A DNA stretch of 64,000 nt from Variovorax sp. E3 (GCF_016082275.1 NZ_MOWM01000024.1:1-64000), one strand, 5' to 3'. Positions 36,647-46,931 are shown, numbered from the stretch's first letter. The notes: generated by a model not told the origin, from the sequence alone. Numbers and translations: made by a program.

Positions 36647-38158
36647 TTACTGCCCCATCGCACCCATCGGCTTGCCGTTGATCTTCAGGCTGCCTGCGCT
36701 GAACTCGACCTGGCCCGTCACGTCGTCGCCGTCGCGCTTCACGAAGCCGTTCTGCTCGCCTTGCTCGACCAGGCCCGCCACCAGTTCAGGCGGCGGCGTC
36801 TGGCCGCTTTGCGCGCCCGCTTCGGCCAGCTTCTCGAGCCACTTCATCGGCACCCGGGCATTGGCCTTGAGCACGCCGCGCTTGAGCAGCAGCGCCGTGC
36901 CGCTCGACTGCAGGTCTTCGTCGGTCACGCCGACCATGCCGGCCGTGTAGCTCAGCTCGCCGCGCTTGCCGTCGATCTCGACCAGCATCTTGTCGATGCC
37001 GGCTTCGGGGGCGTACTTGGCCATGGCCTTGAGGTCGGGGGCCAGTTGCTCCAGCAGCGCCTTCGTCGCGGCCTGCGACGCCTTGCTGCCGCCCTTGCCG
37101 CAGCCGTTGGCCGCGCTCGACTGCATCCATGCGTCGGCCAGCTTCTTGTAGCCGGCGGCCTGGATGTTGCGCGCGCTGCTCGTCAGCTCGAACTTGTCGA
37201 TCTTGGTCGCGCCGATCTTGCCGTTGCCCTTGACGGTGCCTTCGGAGGTGTAGAGCCCGTCCTTGATGCTGGCGCCGCCGACCAGGTCGATGGCCTGCAG
37301 CAGCACGGTCGGCAGCGGCTTGTGGGCCGCGCCGTCGCCGGCCGGGCCGAGACCCTTGGGCGCCGCGAATTCGAGCGATTCGAGCCGGCCTTCGGACTTG
37401 CCGGTGGCCAGGTACCAGCCCGCGCTGCTGTCCATGTCGGCCTTGCCCGTGAGCTTGCCCATCTTCAGGGTCAGGCCGGTGCGGGCGTCGTTGAAGTCGA
37501 GGCCGGGCATCGTCAGGTCGTAGCGCACGGCGGTGCGCGCCGCGTTCACGTCCAGGCGAATCTGCAGGCCCTGCCATGCGAGCTGGCCCTTGCCGTCTTC
37601 GGCGAGCTTCACGGGCGCTACCGCCAGGTCGCTGGTGAAGCCGCCGCCGAAGGCGACCTTGGTGTGGGCGGTGAGCGGCTTGGCCTCGCCGAACAGCTTC
37701 TTCACGTCGGCCTGGGTCTTGGCGTCGAGCACCAGTTCGCTGTCGATGGTGGCCGCGGCCAGCGAGCCGCCGGCCAGCGGGCCGTGGTGGATGGTGTCGC
37801 GGATGGTGAAGCGCAGGGGCTTGGCCGGCTTGGCGTCGGCCGGCGCTTCCTGCTCCTCGTCGTCCGCTTCGGCTTCCTCGCCCTCGGCGGGTTGGGCGGG
37901 CTTGGCGGCGGTCGCCGGCGCTGCTGCCGCGGCGGCATCGGCCGCGCAGCCGATCTCCAGCGTCACCGTGCTCACGGCGCCCAGGAAACCGCGGTCGTAG
38001 TTGCGCTCGACCACGCGCACCAGCGCGGTCTGCTTCGGCAGTTCGTCGAAGGCGCTGTCGTAGCGCGACTTGATCTGCGACCCGGCCACCCAGGTGCCGC
38101 CGCCATAGGCGACGGCGATGGCCGCGGCCAGGACTCCCAATACTGCTTTCTTGCTCAA
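36647..38158 (-). CDS. DUF945 (YdgA-like) periplasmic protein
   Basis: The 503-aa protein begins with an uncleaved or cleaved signal (MSKKAVLGVLAAAIAVAYGG) followed by the DUF945 hallmark (GSQIKSRYDSAFDELPKQ; VERNYDRGFLGA). The rest is long beta-rich sequence typical of the family. An Ala/Pro/acidic low-complexity insert lies at about residues 74-112. Function is unknown. It ends on the shared terminator with the CobW gene. Confidence 0.85.
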   Translation of the reverse strand: MSKKAVLGVLAAAIAVAYGGGTWVAGSQIKSRYDSAFDELPKQTALVRVVERNYDRGFLGAVSTVTLEIGCAADAAAAAAPATAAKPAQPAEGEEAEADDEEQEAPADAKPAKPLRFTIRDTIHHGPLAGGSLAAATIDSELVLDAKTQADVKKLFGEAKPLTAHTKVAFGGGFTSDLAVAPVKLAEDGKGQLAWQGLQIRLDVNAARTAVRYDLTMPGLDFNDARTGLTLKMGKLTGKADMDSSAGWYLATGKSEGRLESLEFAAPKGLGPAGDGAAHKPLPTVLLQAIDLVGGASIKDGLYTSEGTVKGNGKIGATKIDKFELTSSARNIQAAGYKKLADAWMQSSAANGCGKGGSKASQAATKALLEQLAPDLKAMAKYAPEAGIDKMLVEIDGKRGELSYTAGMVGVTDEDLQSSGTALLLKRGVLKANARVPMKWLEKLAEAGAQSGQTPPPELVAGLVEQGEQNGFVKRDGDDVTGQVEFSAGSLKINGKPMGAMGQ

Positions 38159-38499
38159 GACTTGCTTTCTTTTGTCGAATGATCGGATGGCCCGCGGCGC
38201 CGAAAGGGCAATGGCGGGCCGGCGCCACCCCCTCCGGCGACGCCGCGCGATGCTAACGGACGCGACCCTTGGGCATCGATATCGCCAGCGCTTTCGAGTT
38301 CTCTATACAATCGCGCGCCTGTTCCGGCAGCCATACCCCGTCCATCTGGACAGGATGTGACTTCCGGCACGGGGCGCCGCAGGTTTCTGGTGGGCTTTCG
38401 GGGGTATAACCCCGGGGTTCGCAGTTTGCGAGCACCCCGACAACGTGGAGCCCGCGCGGCCTGAAAGCCGCAACCGGTTCCCATGGGAGGAGACACCCA
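38159..38499. promoter_or_regulatory. dksA promoter and leader region with hairpin
   Basis: No gene is seen. A -10-like TATACAAT is at 38304-38311, without a convincing -35. A 12-bp palindrome AACCCCGGGGTT is at 38408-38419. An overlapping hairpin spans 38414-38438 (GGGGT-TCGCA, GTT loop, TGCGA-gc-ACCCC). The two structures share bases and cannot form together, so they could act as alternative folds in the mRNA leader. GGGAGG lies just before the GTG start at 38500. The opposite strand carries the DUF945 gene promoter. Confidence 0.4.
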
Positions 38500-39508
38500 G
38501 TGAAAGCGCGTTCCAGTTCGATCAAGGAGCCAGTCACCGTGAAGAAACCCGCCGCCAAGGCCACGCCAGCAACCAAGCCCGCCGCAAAGAAAGCGCCGGC
38601 TGCGAAGCAGGCTGTACCTGCGGCCAAAAAGGTTTCCGCCACCGCACATGGTCCTGCCGCGAAAGAGAAGAGCGCGCCATCCAAAAGCCCGCAGCACCCA
38701 CGGCCAAGGCCGCGACCGCTGCCAAGAAGTCCGCCAAGCCTGCAACTGCCGCAACCAAGACCGCAGGCGCGGGTCCATCGTCATCCAAACCCGTCGGCCG
38801 CCCTGCTGCCGTTCCTTCCGCTCCCCCGATCCCCATGAAAAAAACGGCTGCCGCCTCCACTTCCGCCCCGGCGACACCCTCGATGCCCGCTCAAACCGCT
38901 ACGCCCGCACCCGCTGCGCGTGGTGGCCGCGTGTCCCGGCTGTCGCAACTGACCGTTCCCTCGATGCCGCAATCGGTGGCATCGACCGCTGCCAAGTCCA
39001 GCTTCTCGCAGGCACCTTCCAACGCGCTGGTGCCGCCGCCGCCCCTGGCCGTGAAGAAGGACCCGAAGCTCGTCAACAACTGGAAGACCAAGACGCCCGC
39101 CGAGCTGAGCGACGCCGAAGTCATCGCCATGCCCGACGACGAGTACATGAACGAAAAGCAGATGGCGTTCTTCCGCCTGAAGCTCGAAGAACTCAAGCGC
39201 GGCATCCTCGAGAACGCGGCGAGACCACCGAGCACCTGCGTGAAGACACCGTGGTCGTGCCCGACCCGGCCGACCGTGCCACCATCGAGGAAGAGCACGC
39301 CCTGGAGCTGCGCACGCGCGACCGCGAACGCAAGCTGCTCAAGAAGATCGAGCAGTCGATCCAGCGCATCGACGCCGGCGACTACGGCTACTGCGACGAA
39401 ACCGGTGAACCCATCGGCGTGGGCCGCCTGCTGGCCCGCCCGACGGCCACGCTGTCGCTCGAAGCGCAGCAGCGCCGCGAACTCAAGCAGAAGATGTTCG
39501 GGGACTGA
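38500..39508 (+). CDS. dksA: DksA with long histone-H1-like N-terminal tail (two frame changes)
   Basis: DksA binds the RNA polymerase secondary channel and works with ppGpp. The C-terminal part is clear: DEYMNEKQMAFFRLKLEELK, coiled-coil tip DPADRA (the DxxDxA motif), RDRERKLLKKIEQSIQRI, and YGYCDETGEPIGVGRLLARP. Only the first zinc-finger cysteine remains (CDET ... TLSLEA), so zinc binding is probably lost. About 215 residues rich in Lys, Ala and Pro precede DEYMNE, against roughly 30 in E. coli. The frame changes near 38680 and near 39221, where one G is missing in GCGGCGAG (ILENA, then GETTEHLRED). The start may be GTG 38500 (GGAGG) or GTG 38539 (AAGGAG). Confidence 0.85.
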
Positions 39509-39553
39509 TCGGGAAAAAGGCCGCAAGAACCCCCGTCTGCACGCTTTCGTCGA

Positions 39554-41229
39554 ATGGCAAAGGAAGAGTCGGGCCGCCTTTTTTCCAAGGTGGCCAAGTT
39601 TGTCCGCAATCCCCTGAAGGATTGGTCGGAGCTGGATGCGCCCGCCCAGTCGGACTCCTCGCTGCCCGAGCAGGCCTACAACCGGGAAATGCTCAAGGAG
39701 ATGATCGAGAGGCGCCAGCGCAACGATTTCGTGCGCCGCCGCGAGTTCGACATGCTGCGCAAGCTGCGCCAGCGCGAGGCCGCCGCCCACGCTTTCGACG
39801 CCACGGTCACGCCGTCGTCGTTCAATCTCAACAGCTCTTCCGAGAAGTCGGAGGGGCGCGCGCTCACGCTCAAGAAGATCGACGAGATCGAGCAGCAGAT
39901 GTCGCAGCAGTGGTGGAAGGGCCGGGGGCCGAACGGCGAAACGCTGGTCAACCCGCCGCCCGACGCCGGCGCCGAGACGCTGCCGCCCGTGCACGCGGAT
40001 GCGGACGAAGGCCCCGAAACACCGGCCGAGCCGCCGCAGCAGCAACACCATCATCACGCCCCGGCGGATCCGGCGGCCGCCGCGCAGGCACCGGTGGCCG
40101 GCGCCGCGCCGACGCCCGTTTCGCGGCTGGCGCACGACGGCGCGCTCGAAGAGGCCGTGATCCGCTTCGCGCACGGTGACGACATCGGCGCCGAGGCCAT
40201 CCTGCTGCAGGCCCTGGCTTCCGAGAGCGCTCCCGCCCACGAAGGCGAGGGCAGCCCCGCCGCCGAGCGCGACGACACCCGCTGGCGCGCCCTGTTCGAC
40301 CTGTACCGCGCCACCGGCGACGCCGCCAAGTTTGCGGCCGCGCGCATGCGCTATGCGCAGCGCATGCGGCGCATGGGGCCCGACTGGGTTTCGCTCGAGG
40401 AACTGGCGCGCAGCGTCAAGGCCGTGACCGCCAGCGAAGAGGCCGGCGCGGCCTCCGAAGGGGGCGCCCACGCCGACTGGGCATCGCCGCCGCATCTGGC
40501 GCGCGAGGGCCTCGTGGAGCTCACGCGCGCGCTGTCGAAGGCCGGCTCGGTCTGGACGCTCGACTGGCGCGCCCTGGCCGCCATCGGCCCCGACGCGGCC
40601 GCTCCGCTGCGGGTGCTGTTCACGCATTGGTCCGATTCGCCGGTGCAACTGCGCTTCATGGGGGCGGCCCAGCTGTTGGCCGTGCTGTCCGAGGCCGCGC
40701 CCAACAACGACCGCAGCACTGACGACGTCTGGTGGCAGCTGCACCTGGCGGCGCTGCGCATGATGCACTTGCCCGACGACTTCGAGCTGGTGGCGCTCAA
40801 CTACTGCATCACCTACGAGGTGTCGCCGCCGTCGTGGCAAGACCCGCGCGGCGAATGCGCCTCGCTGGCCGCGCCGCCGGCCAGCCGGCCCAGTTCGGTG
40901 TGGTCGCTGCTGTCGGTCGGTGGCGACTCCGAGAGCTTTCCGTCCACCGACAGCGGTTTTGCCGCGCTGGCGGGCGATCTGCGGGGCGAGTCGCTGTCCA
41001 GCTGGCAGCGGCTGGACAACGACCTGCGCCACACCACGGCGCCCGTCATTTCGTGCGCCGCGCTGCTGCGCATGGACCTGGCCGCCGCCGGCACGCTGCT
41101 GAGCTGGGTGCGCGCGCGCGACGCCAACGGCGAGCGCGTGCAGTTCGTCGATGCGCACCGGCTGATCGCCGCGCTGTTCACGCTGGTAGGCATTACCGAT
41201 CACGCCACCGTGGCGGTTAGGAAAACTAA
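39554..41229 (+). CDS. STAS-domain protein upstream of hslV
   Basis: The protein starts [20 protein letters not shown], has a charged N-terminal region, a long low-complexity segment (about 130-185), a helical middle, and ends in a STAS-like domain ([36 protein letters not shown]). As printed, the frame stays open into hslV. One extra A in GGAAAACTAAG would place a stop at 41227-41229, which I take as the true end. Function is unknown, with STAS domains usually mediating nucleotide or protein binding. About 558 aa. Confidence 0.75.
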
Positions 41230-41287
41230 GGCGCCCGGCGGCCTTGCCGCGGGTTGCATTGCCCCGGGCCATCCCCAGATGGCTTCG

Positions 41288-41833
41288 ATGGAACAGTTTC
41301 ACGGCACCACCATCGTGAGCGTGCGCCGCAAGACCCCCCAAGGCGATCAGGTCGCCATCGGCGGGGACGGGCAGGTCACTCTCGGCAATATCGTCATCAA
41401 GGGCACGGCGCGCAAGGTGCGCCGGCTTTATCACGGCAAGGTGCTCGCAGGCTTTGCCGGCGCCACCGCCGACGCCTTCACGCTCTTCGAGCGCTTCGAG
41501 GCCAAGCTCGAAAAGCACCAGGGCCACCTGACCCGCGCGGCGGTCGAGCTCACCAAGGACTGGCGCACCGACCGCGTGCTGCGCAAGCTCGAGGCCATGC
41601 TGGCCGTGGCCGACGCCACCACCTCGCTCATCATCACCGGCAACGGCGACGTGCTGGAGCCCGAAGACGGCGTGATCGCCATCGGTTCGGGTGGGGCCTA
41701 TGCCCAGTCGGCGGCCAAGGCGCTGATCGAGAACACCGAGCTTTCGGCCGAGCAGATCGTGCGCAAATCGCTGGCGATCGCCGGAGAAATCTGCATTTAC
41801 ACGAACATGAACCACACCGTGGAAGCGCTCTGA
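41288..41833 (+). CDS. hslV: HslV protease subunit
   Basis: HslV is the proteolytic core of the HslUV complex. The short propeptide MEQFHG is removed to expose the catalytic Thr (TTIVSVRRK). [45 protein letters not shown] and [15 protein letters not shown] match the family. ATG 41279 (MASMEQ) is an alternative start three codons upstream. As printed, the upstream STAS gene reads into it. It ends two bases before hslU, forming the hslVU operon. 181 aa. Confidence 0.95.
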   Translation: MEQFHGTTIVSVRRKTPQGDQVAIGGDGQVTLGNIVIKGTARKVRRLYHGKVLAGFAGATADAFTLFERFEAKLEKHQGHLTRAAVELTKDWRTDRVLRKLEAMLAVADATTSLIITGNGDVLEPEDGVIAIGSGGAYAQSAAKALIENTELSAEQIVRKSLAIAGEICIYTNMNHTVEAL

Positions 41834-41835
41834 CC

Positions 41836-43170
41836 ATGTCCATGACCCCCCAGGAAATCGTCTCCGAGCTGGACAACCACATCGTCGGCCAGCCCGCCGC
41901 CAAGCGCGCCGTGGCCATTGCCCTGCGCAACCGCTGGCGCCGCCAGCAGGTCGACGACAAGCTGCGTCACGAGATCACGCCCAAGAACATCCTCATGATC
42001 GGCCCCACGGGCGTGGGCAAGACCGAGATCGCTCGCCGCCTCGCGCGCCTGGCCGACGCGCCGTTCATCAAGGTCGAGGCCACCAAGTTCACCGAGGTGG
42101 GCTATGTGGGCAAGGACGTCGATTCGATCATTCGCGACCTCGCTGAAATCGCCGTCAAGCAGACGCGCGAATCCGAAAGCGTGAAGGTGCGCGCGCGCGC
42201 CGAAGACGCCGCCGAGGAGCGCATCCTCGACGTGCTGCTGCCCCCGGCGCGCGGCGCCGACGGCGCCACGGCCGCGCCCGCGCTGGACGCACCGAACCCC
42301 ACGCGCCAGGCCTTTCGCAAGAAGCTGCGCGAGCACCAGCTCGACGACAAGGAGATCGAGCTCGACCTCGCCGAGACCCGCACGCCGCTGGAGATCATGG
42401 GCCCGGCCGGCATGGAGGAAATGACCGAGCAGCTGCGCGGCATGTTCGGCCAGATGGGCCAGGGCAAGCGCAAGATGCGCAAGCTCAAGATCGCCGAGGC
42501 CATGCGCCTGCTGATCGACGAGGAGGCCGCCAAGCTGGTCAACGAGGACGAGATCCGCGCGCAGGCCATCACCAACGCCGAGCAGAACGGCATCGTCTTC
42601 ATCGACGAGATCGACAAGGTCGCCACGCGCAGCGAAGCGCAGGGCTCCGACGTGTCGCGCCAGGGCGTGCAGCGCGACCTGCTGCCGCTGGTGGAGGGCA
42701 CGGCCGTCACCACCAAGTACGGCGTGATCCGCACCGACCACATGCTGTTCATTGCGAGCGGCGCGTTCCACCTGAGCAAGCCGAGCGACCTGATTCCCGA
42801 GCTGCAGGGGCGCTTTCCGATCCGTGTCGAGCTGCAATCGCTCTCGGTGTCGGACTTCGAAAGCATCCTCACGCAGACCCGCGCGTCGCTCGTGAAGCAG
42901 TACCAGGCGCTGCTGGCCACCGAGGGCGTGACGCTCGAATTCACGCCCGACGGCGTGAACCGCCTGGCCGCCATTGCCTTCGAGGTGAACGAGCGCACCG
43001 AGAACATCGGCGCGCGCCGCCTGTCGACCGTGATGGAGCGCCTGCTGGATGAGGTAAGCTTCGACGCGACCCGTCTCGAAGGGCAGTCGATCCGCATCGA
43101 TGCCGCCTATGTCGACCAGCGCCTTGCGGCACTAAGTCACGACGAAGACCTTTCGCGCTTCATCCTCTGA
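41836..43170 (+). CDS. hslU: HslU ATPase subunit
   Basis: The 444-aa AAA+ unfoldase of Hsl[22 protein letters not shown] at the N-terminus, Walker A GPTGVGKT, pore-loop region [11 protein letters not shown], an I-domain (about 110-230) with an Ala/Pro-rich insert, Walker [12 protein letters not shown], sensor 2 [16 protein letters not shown], and the C-terminal SRFIL that docks into HslV. It directly follows hslV. Confidence 0.96.
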   Translation: MSMTPQEIVSELDNHIVGQPAAKRAVAIALRNRWRRQQVDDKLRHEITPKNILMIGPTGVGKTEIARRLARLADAPFIKVEATKFTEVGYVGKDVDSIIRDLAEIAVKQTRESESVKVRARAEDAAEERILDVLLPPARGADGATAAPALDAPNPTRQAFRKKLREHQLDDKEIELDLAETRTPLEIMGPAGMEEMTEQLRGMFGQMGQGKRKMRKLKIAEAMRLLIDEEAAKLVNEDEIRAQAITNAEQNGIVFIDEIDKVATRSEAQGSDVSRQGVQRDLLPLVEGTAVTTKYGVIRTDHMLFIASGAFHLSKPSDLIPELQGRFPIRVELQSLSVSDFESILTQTRASLVKQYQALLATEGVTLEFTPDGVNRLAAIAFEVNERTENIGARRLSTVMERLLDEVSFDATRLEGQSIRIDAAYVDQRLAALSHDEDLSRFIL

Positions 43171-43329
43171 AGTTGCCTTTCCCTTCCCCCTGTAACGGGG
43201 GAATGCTTCACGCATCACTTTCACTGCGTGAGCTAAGTACTTAATTTTCAACGAAATTCGCTGATTCCCAGGTTTGGGAATCGGCGCTAAGTCGTTGATT
43301 CCATTACAAAAAATACCCCAAACGGCCAG

Positions 43330-43357
43330 TTGCTTCCCAAGTGTTTCCTGCTACAGT
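43330..43357 (+). promoter_or_regulatory. Likely sigma-70 promoter of the mra/dcw cluster
   Basis: TTGCTT (43330-43335), a 16-base spacer and TACAGT (43352-43357). The -10 element overlaps the first repeat of the MraZ operator, which would explain repression by MraZ. The rest of 43171-43329 is AT-rich without a gene. Confidence 0.55.
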
Positions 43358-43398
43358 GCAAAAAAGTGCAGTTAAGTGGGAAAAAGTGCGGGTAGTGC
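43355..43398 (+). promoter_or_regulatory. MraZ operator: AGTG repeats with 10-bp period
   Basis: AGTG occurs at 43355, 43365, 43375, 43385 and 43394 (AGTGCAAAAA, AGTGCAGTTA, AGTGGGAAAA, AGTGCGGGTA, AGTGCCC). Four copies are spaced exactly ten bases apart, the helical-face pattern of MraZ boxes (TGGGN-type repeats) described in enterobacteria and others. It lies between the promoter and mraZ. Confidence 0.7.
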
Positions 43399-43444
43399 CC
43401 CCTTCGGGTGCCGCAGCACCTCCCAACACAGGGGTTTCGTGGTC

Positions 43445-43873
43445 GTGTTTCAAGGCGCTTCATCGCTCAGTCTGGATGCCAAGGGGCGGCTCTCCGTGCC
43501 GACCCGGCATCGCGACGTCCTGAGCGCCACGGCAGGCGGCCAGCTCACGATCACCAAGCATCCGCACGGATGCCTGATGGTGTTCCCCCGTCCCGAATGG
43601 GAAAAATTCCGCGAGCGCATCGCCGCGCTGCCGATGTCGGCGCAGTGGTGGAAGCGCGTCTTCCTGGGCAACGCCATGGACGTCGAGATGGACGGCACCG
43701 GCCGCATCCTGGTGTCGCCCGAGCTGCGCGCCGCCACCGGCATCTCGCGCGAGACGCTGCTTCTTGGCATGGGCAACCACTTCGAACTCTGGGACAAGGC
43801 CACCTACGAGGCCAAGGAGGCCGAGGCCACCCAGGGCGAGATGCCGGATGTGTTTCAGGACTTCGCGTTCTGA
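43445..43873 (+). CDS. mraZ: MraZ, transcriptional repressor of the dcw cluster
   Basis: The start is GTG 43445 ([20 protein letters not shown]), matching the family N-terminus; the in-frame GTG at 43439 is possible. Two SpoVT-AbrB-like repeats, each with the DxxGR motif ([10 protein letters not shown] and [14 protein letters not shown]), form the ring-shaped DNA-binding protein. 142 aa. It sits directly after its own operator and nine bases before rsmH. Confidence 0.94.
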   Translation: MFQGASSLSLDAKGRLSVPTRHRDVLSATAGGQLTITKHPHGCLMVFPRPEWEKFRERIAALPMSAQWWKRVFLGNAMDVEMDGTGRILVSPELRAATGISRETLLLGMGNHFELWDKATYEAKEAEATQGEMPDVFQDFAF

Positions 43874-43881
43874 GGGCTCAC

Positions 43882-44805
43882 GTGAACACCCCATGGACCC
43901 ATACGACCGTCTTGCTGAACGAAGCGGTGGAAGCGCTTCTTTCAGGCAGCACGGCGGCAACCGGCACCTACGTGGACGCCACCTTCGGGCGGGGAGGGCA
44001 CGCGCGTGCCATCCTCTCCAGGCTGGCGCCGGAAGGCAGGCTGATCGCATTCGACAAGGATGCGGAAGCAGTGGCCGAAGCAGCGCGCATCCCGGATGCG
44101 CGTTTTTCCATCCGCCACCAGGGTTTCCGCTCGCTGGGTGAATTGCCCGGCGCGAGCGTCAACGGCTTGCTGATGGACCTGGGCGTGAGTTCACCCCAGA
44201 TCGACAACCCGGTGCGCGGTTTCAGTTTTCGTTTCGACGGCCCGCTCGACATGCGCATGGACACCACGCGCGGCGAGAGCGTGGCCGAATGGCTGGCAAC
44301 GGCCGAACTTCAGCAGATTGCAGAGGTGATCCGTGACTATGGCGAAGAACGGTTTGCTGTTCAGATTGCAAAGGCGATTGTTGCTCGCCGACAAGAACGG
44401 GGCCCAATTTCAACCACCACCGAACTGGCCGAGCTCGTGGCTGGCACGGTCAAAACCCGCGAGCAGGGCCAGAACCCTGCAACGCGCACATTTCAGGCTT
44501 TTCGGATTTTCATCAACGCCGAGCTTGAAGAGCTGCAACAGGCGCTAGAGGCGAGCCTCTCGGTGCTGCAGCCCGGCGGGCGCCTGGCGGTGATCAGCTT
44601 CCACTCGCTGGAAGACCGCATCGTCAAGCAGTTCATCGCCAAGCATTCCAAGGAGGTCTACGACCGCCGCGCGCCCTTTGCCGCGCCCAAGGTCATGAAG
44701 CTGCGCGCGCTGGAGCGCATCAAGCCGTCCGACGAGGAAGTGCGCGGCAATCCGCGTTCGCGCAGTGCGATCCTGCGGGTCGCCGAGCGCACGGAGGCCA
44801 ACTGA
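43882..44805 (+). CDS. rsmH: 16S rRNA m4C1402 methyltransferase RsmH
   Basis: The 307-aa enzyme (also called MraW) starts at a [26 protein letters not shown] motif [46 protein letters not shown] and the catalytic-domain [12 protein letters not shown]. It methylates N4 of C1402 in 16S rRNA. It is placed between mraZ and ftsL as usual. Confidence 0.96.
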   Translation: MNTPWTHTTVLLNEAVEALLSGSTAATGTYVDATFGRGGHARAILSRLAPEGRLIAFDKDAEAVAEAARIPDARFSIRHQGFRSLGELPGASVNGLLMDLGVSSPQIDNPVRGFSFRFDGPLDMRMDTTRGESVAEWLATAELQQIAEVIRDYGEERFAVQIAKAIVARRQERGPISTTTELAELVAGTVKTREQGQNPATRTFQAFRIFINAELEELQQALEASLSVLQPGGRLAVISFHSLEDRIVKQFIAKHSKEVYDRRAPFAAPKVMKLRALERIKPSDEEVRGNPRSRSAILRVAERTEAN

Positions 44806-44806
44806 C

Positions 44807-45178
44807 ATGGCCCGCATCAACCTGTTGCTGCTGCTGGCGGTCATAGCCACGGCGCTGTACCTCGTTCACACGCAGTACCAGTCGCGTCAGCTCTACACCG
44901 AGCTCGACCGCGTGCAGCAGGAAGCCCGCCGCCTGGAGCTGGACCGCGACCGCCTGCAGGTCGAAAAGCGCGCCCAGGCCACGCCGCTGCGCGTGGAGAA
45001 GCTCGCCAAGGAGCAGCTGCAGATGCGCACCACCTCGCCGGCCATCACGCAGTACGTGCGGCCCGACGGCTCGGTGATTCCGGCCGTGGCGCCGCTGCCG
45101 CCGGCCACGCCCACCACCGGCCCCAAGCCGGCCAAGCTGGGCGCCAAGCCCGCTGTTGCAGCGAGGGCCGCACGATGA
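44807..45178 (+). CDS. ftsL: Cell division protein FtsL
   Basis: A 123-aa bitopic membrane protein: short N-terminus, helix LLLLLAVIATALYLVHTQY, then a leucine-zipper coiled coil (about 30-75) ending in KEQLQMRTTSPA. The C-terminal tail is Pro/Ala/Lys-rich. FtsL pairs with FtsB and FtsQ in the divisome. It starts one base after the rsmH stop and overlaps ftsI by four bases. Confidence 0.92.
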   Translation: MARINLLLLLAVIATALYLVHTQYQSRQLYTELDRVQQEARRLELDRDRLQVEKRAQATPLRVEKLAKEQLQMRTTSPAITQYVRPDGSVIPAVAPLPPATPTTGPKPAKLGAKPAVAARAAR

Positions 45179-46929
45179 CCCGCGGCAACCGCAGCGTGCG
45201 CTACACCACCAGCCCCTTGCTCGCGAGCAAGACGCCGGTCTGGCGCAGCAAGTTCATCGTGGCCGGCATCGCCTTCGGCTTCGTGATGCTGGCCGCGCGC
45301 GCCGCCTACGTGCAGGTGTTCAACAACAGCTTCTTCCAGCGGCAGGGCGAAGTGCGCTTTGCGCGCACGCTGGAGCTGCCGGCCAACCGCGGCCGCATCC
45401 TGGACCGCAACGGGCTCATTCTTGCGTCCAGCGTGGTCGCGCCCAGCATCTGGGCCATTCCTGAAGACATCGAGCGCGACGACCCCGAGGTGCGCGCCAA
45501 GCTCAAGCAGGTCGCCAAGCTGCTCGAGATGCCGCAGAAGGACTTCGACAAGAAGCTCGAGGACGAGGACAAGACCTTCGTGTGGGTCAAGCGCCAGGTC
45601 GACGAGCCGATCGCCAAGCAGATCGCGGCCCTGAACCTCAAGGGCATCTACCAGCGCCGCGAATACAAGCGCCAGTACCCCGAGGGCGAGGCCGCCGCGC
45701 ACGTGGTGGGCTTCACCAACGTGGAAGACAGCGGCCAGGAAGGCATCGAGCTGGCATTCAACAAGGACCTGGCCGGCAAGGCCGGGTCGCGCCGCGTCAT
45801 CAAGGACCGCCTGGGCCGCGTGGTCGAGGGCGTGGGCGACACCGTGCCGCCGCTGGACGGCAAGGACATCCAGCTGAGCGTGGACAGCAAGGTGCAGTTC
45901 TTCGCCTACCAGAAGCTGCGCGACGCCGTGACCGCGCGCAAGGCCAAGGCCGGCAGCGTGGTGGTGCTCGACTCCACCACCGGCGAGGTGCTGGCGCTGG
46001 CCAACTACCCGAGCTACGTGCCCGACAAGCGCCAGAACCTCACCGGCGAGCAGCTGCGCAACCGCGCGCTCACCGACACCTTCGAGCCCGGCTCGACCAT
46101 GAAGCCCATCACGGTCGGCATGGCGCTGGAAGCCGGCCGCGTGAAGCCCTCGACGGTGATCGACACCGCGCCGGGCCGCTACCAGATCGGCGGCTTCACC
46201 ATCAGCGACACGCACAACTACGGCGCGCTGACGGTCGAGGGCGTGATCCAGAAGTCGAGCAACGTGGGCGCGCTCAAGATCGCCCAGAAGATGACCCCGC
46301 ACGAGATGTGGGACACCTACACCGCGCTCGGCTACGGCCAGAAGCCGCAGATCCAGTTCCCCGGCGCGGTAACGGGCCGGCTGCGCCCGTGGAAGACCTG
46401 GAAGCCGGTCGAGCAGGCCACCATGGCCTACGGCTATGGCCTGTCGGCGTCGCTGTTCCAGATGGCGCACTCGTACACCTCGTTCGCGCACGACGGCTCG
46501 CTCATTCCGGTCACCATCCTGAAGAACGACGAGCCGCCGGTCGGCGTGCGCGTGTTCTCGCCGTCCAACGCGCTGGCCGTGCGCAAGATGCTGCAGATGG
46601 CCGCCGGCCCCGGCGGCACCGGCACGCGCGCGCAGACGGTCGGCTATTCGGTCGGCGGCAAGTCGGGCACGGCCCACAAGCAGGTTGGCAAGGGTTACGC
46701 GAGTAACAAATACCGTGCGTGGTTCACCGGCATGGCGCCGATCGAAAAACCGCGCATCATCGTCGCCGTGATGATCGACGAGCCGACCGACGGCCAGTAT
46801 TTCGGTGGCCTGGCAGCGGCCCCCGTGTTCAGCGAAGTCGTGCAGCAGACCCTGCGCATGATGAACGTACCGCCCGATCTGGCGGTCAAACCGCTTGTGA
46901 TGACGCAGGGCGTCGACGAGAGCTTCTGA
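45175..46929 (+). CDS. ftsI: Septal peptidoglycan transpeptidase FtsI (PBP3)
   Basis: The 584-aa class B penicillin-binding protein has one N-terminal membrane helix (about 27-46), the dimerisation domain with NRGRILDRNGLILA, and the transpeptidase domain. Catalytic motifs are S307-T-M-K310, SSN at 361-363 and K496-S-G-T499. It cross-links septal peptidoglycan with FtsW as glycosyltransferase. The start overlaps the ftsL stop (ATGA). Confidence 0.97.
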   Translation: MTRGNRSVRYTTSPLLASKTPVWRSKFIVAGIAFGFVMLAARAAYVQVFNNSFFQRQGEVRFARTLELPANRGRILDRNGLILASSVVAPSIWAIPEDIERDDPEVRAKLKQVAKLLEMPQKDFDKKLEDEDKTFVWVKRQVDEPIAKQIAALNLKGIYQRREYKRQYPEGEAAAHVVGFTNVEDSGQEGIELAFNKDLAGKAGSRRVIKDRLGRVVEGVGDTVPPLDGKDIQLSVDSKVQFFAYQKLRDAVTARKAKAGSVVVLDSTTGEVLALANYPSYVPDKRQNLTGEQLRNRALTDTFEPGSTMKPITVGMALEAGRVKPSTVIDTAPGRYQIGGFTISDTHNYGALTVEGVIQKSSNVGALKIAQKMTPHEMWDTYTALGYGQKPQIQFPGAVTGRLRPWKTWKPVEQATMAYGYGLSASLFQMAHSYTSFAHDGSLIPVTILKNDEPPVGVRVFSPSNALAVRKMLQMAAGPGGTGTRAQTVGYSVGGKSGTAHKQVGKGYASNKYRAWFTGMAPIEKPRIIVAVMIDEPTDGQYFGGLAAAPVFSEVVQQTLRMMNVPPDLAVKPLVMTQGVDESF

Positions 46930-46931
46930 AC

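Noticed and set aside
38891..41815. Very long open frame on the minus strand opposite dksA/STAS/hslV
   Set aside because: Same reason: it is the mirror of G/C-rich third positions in real genes, with no domain or ribosome site.
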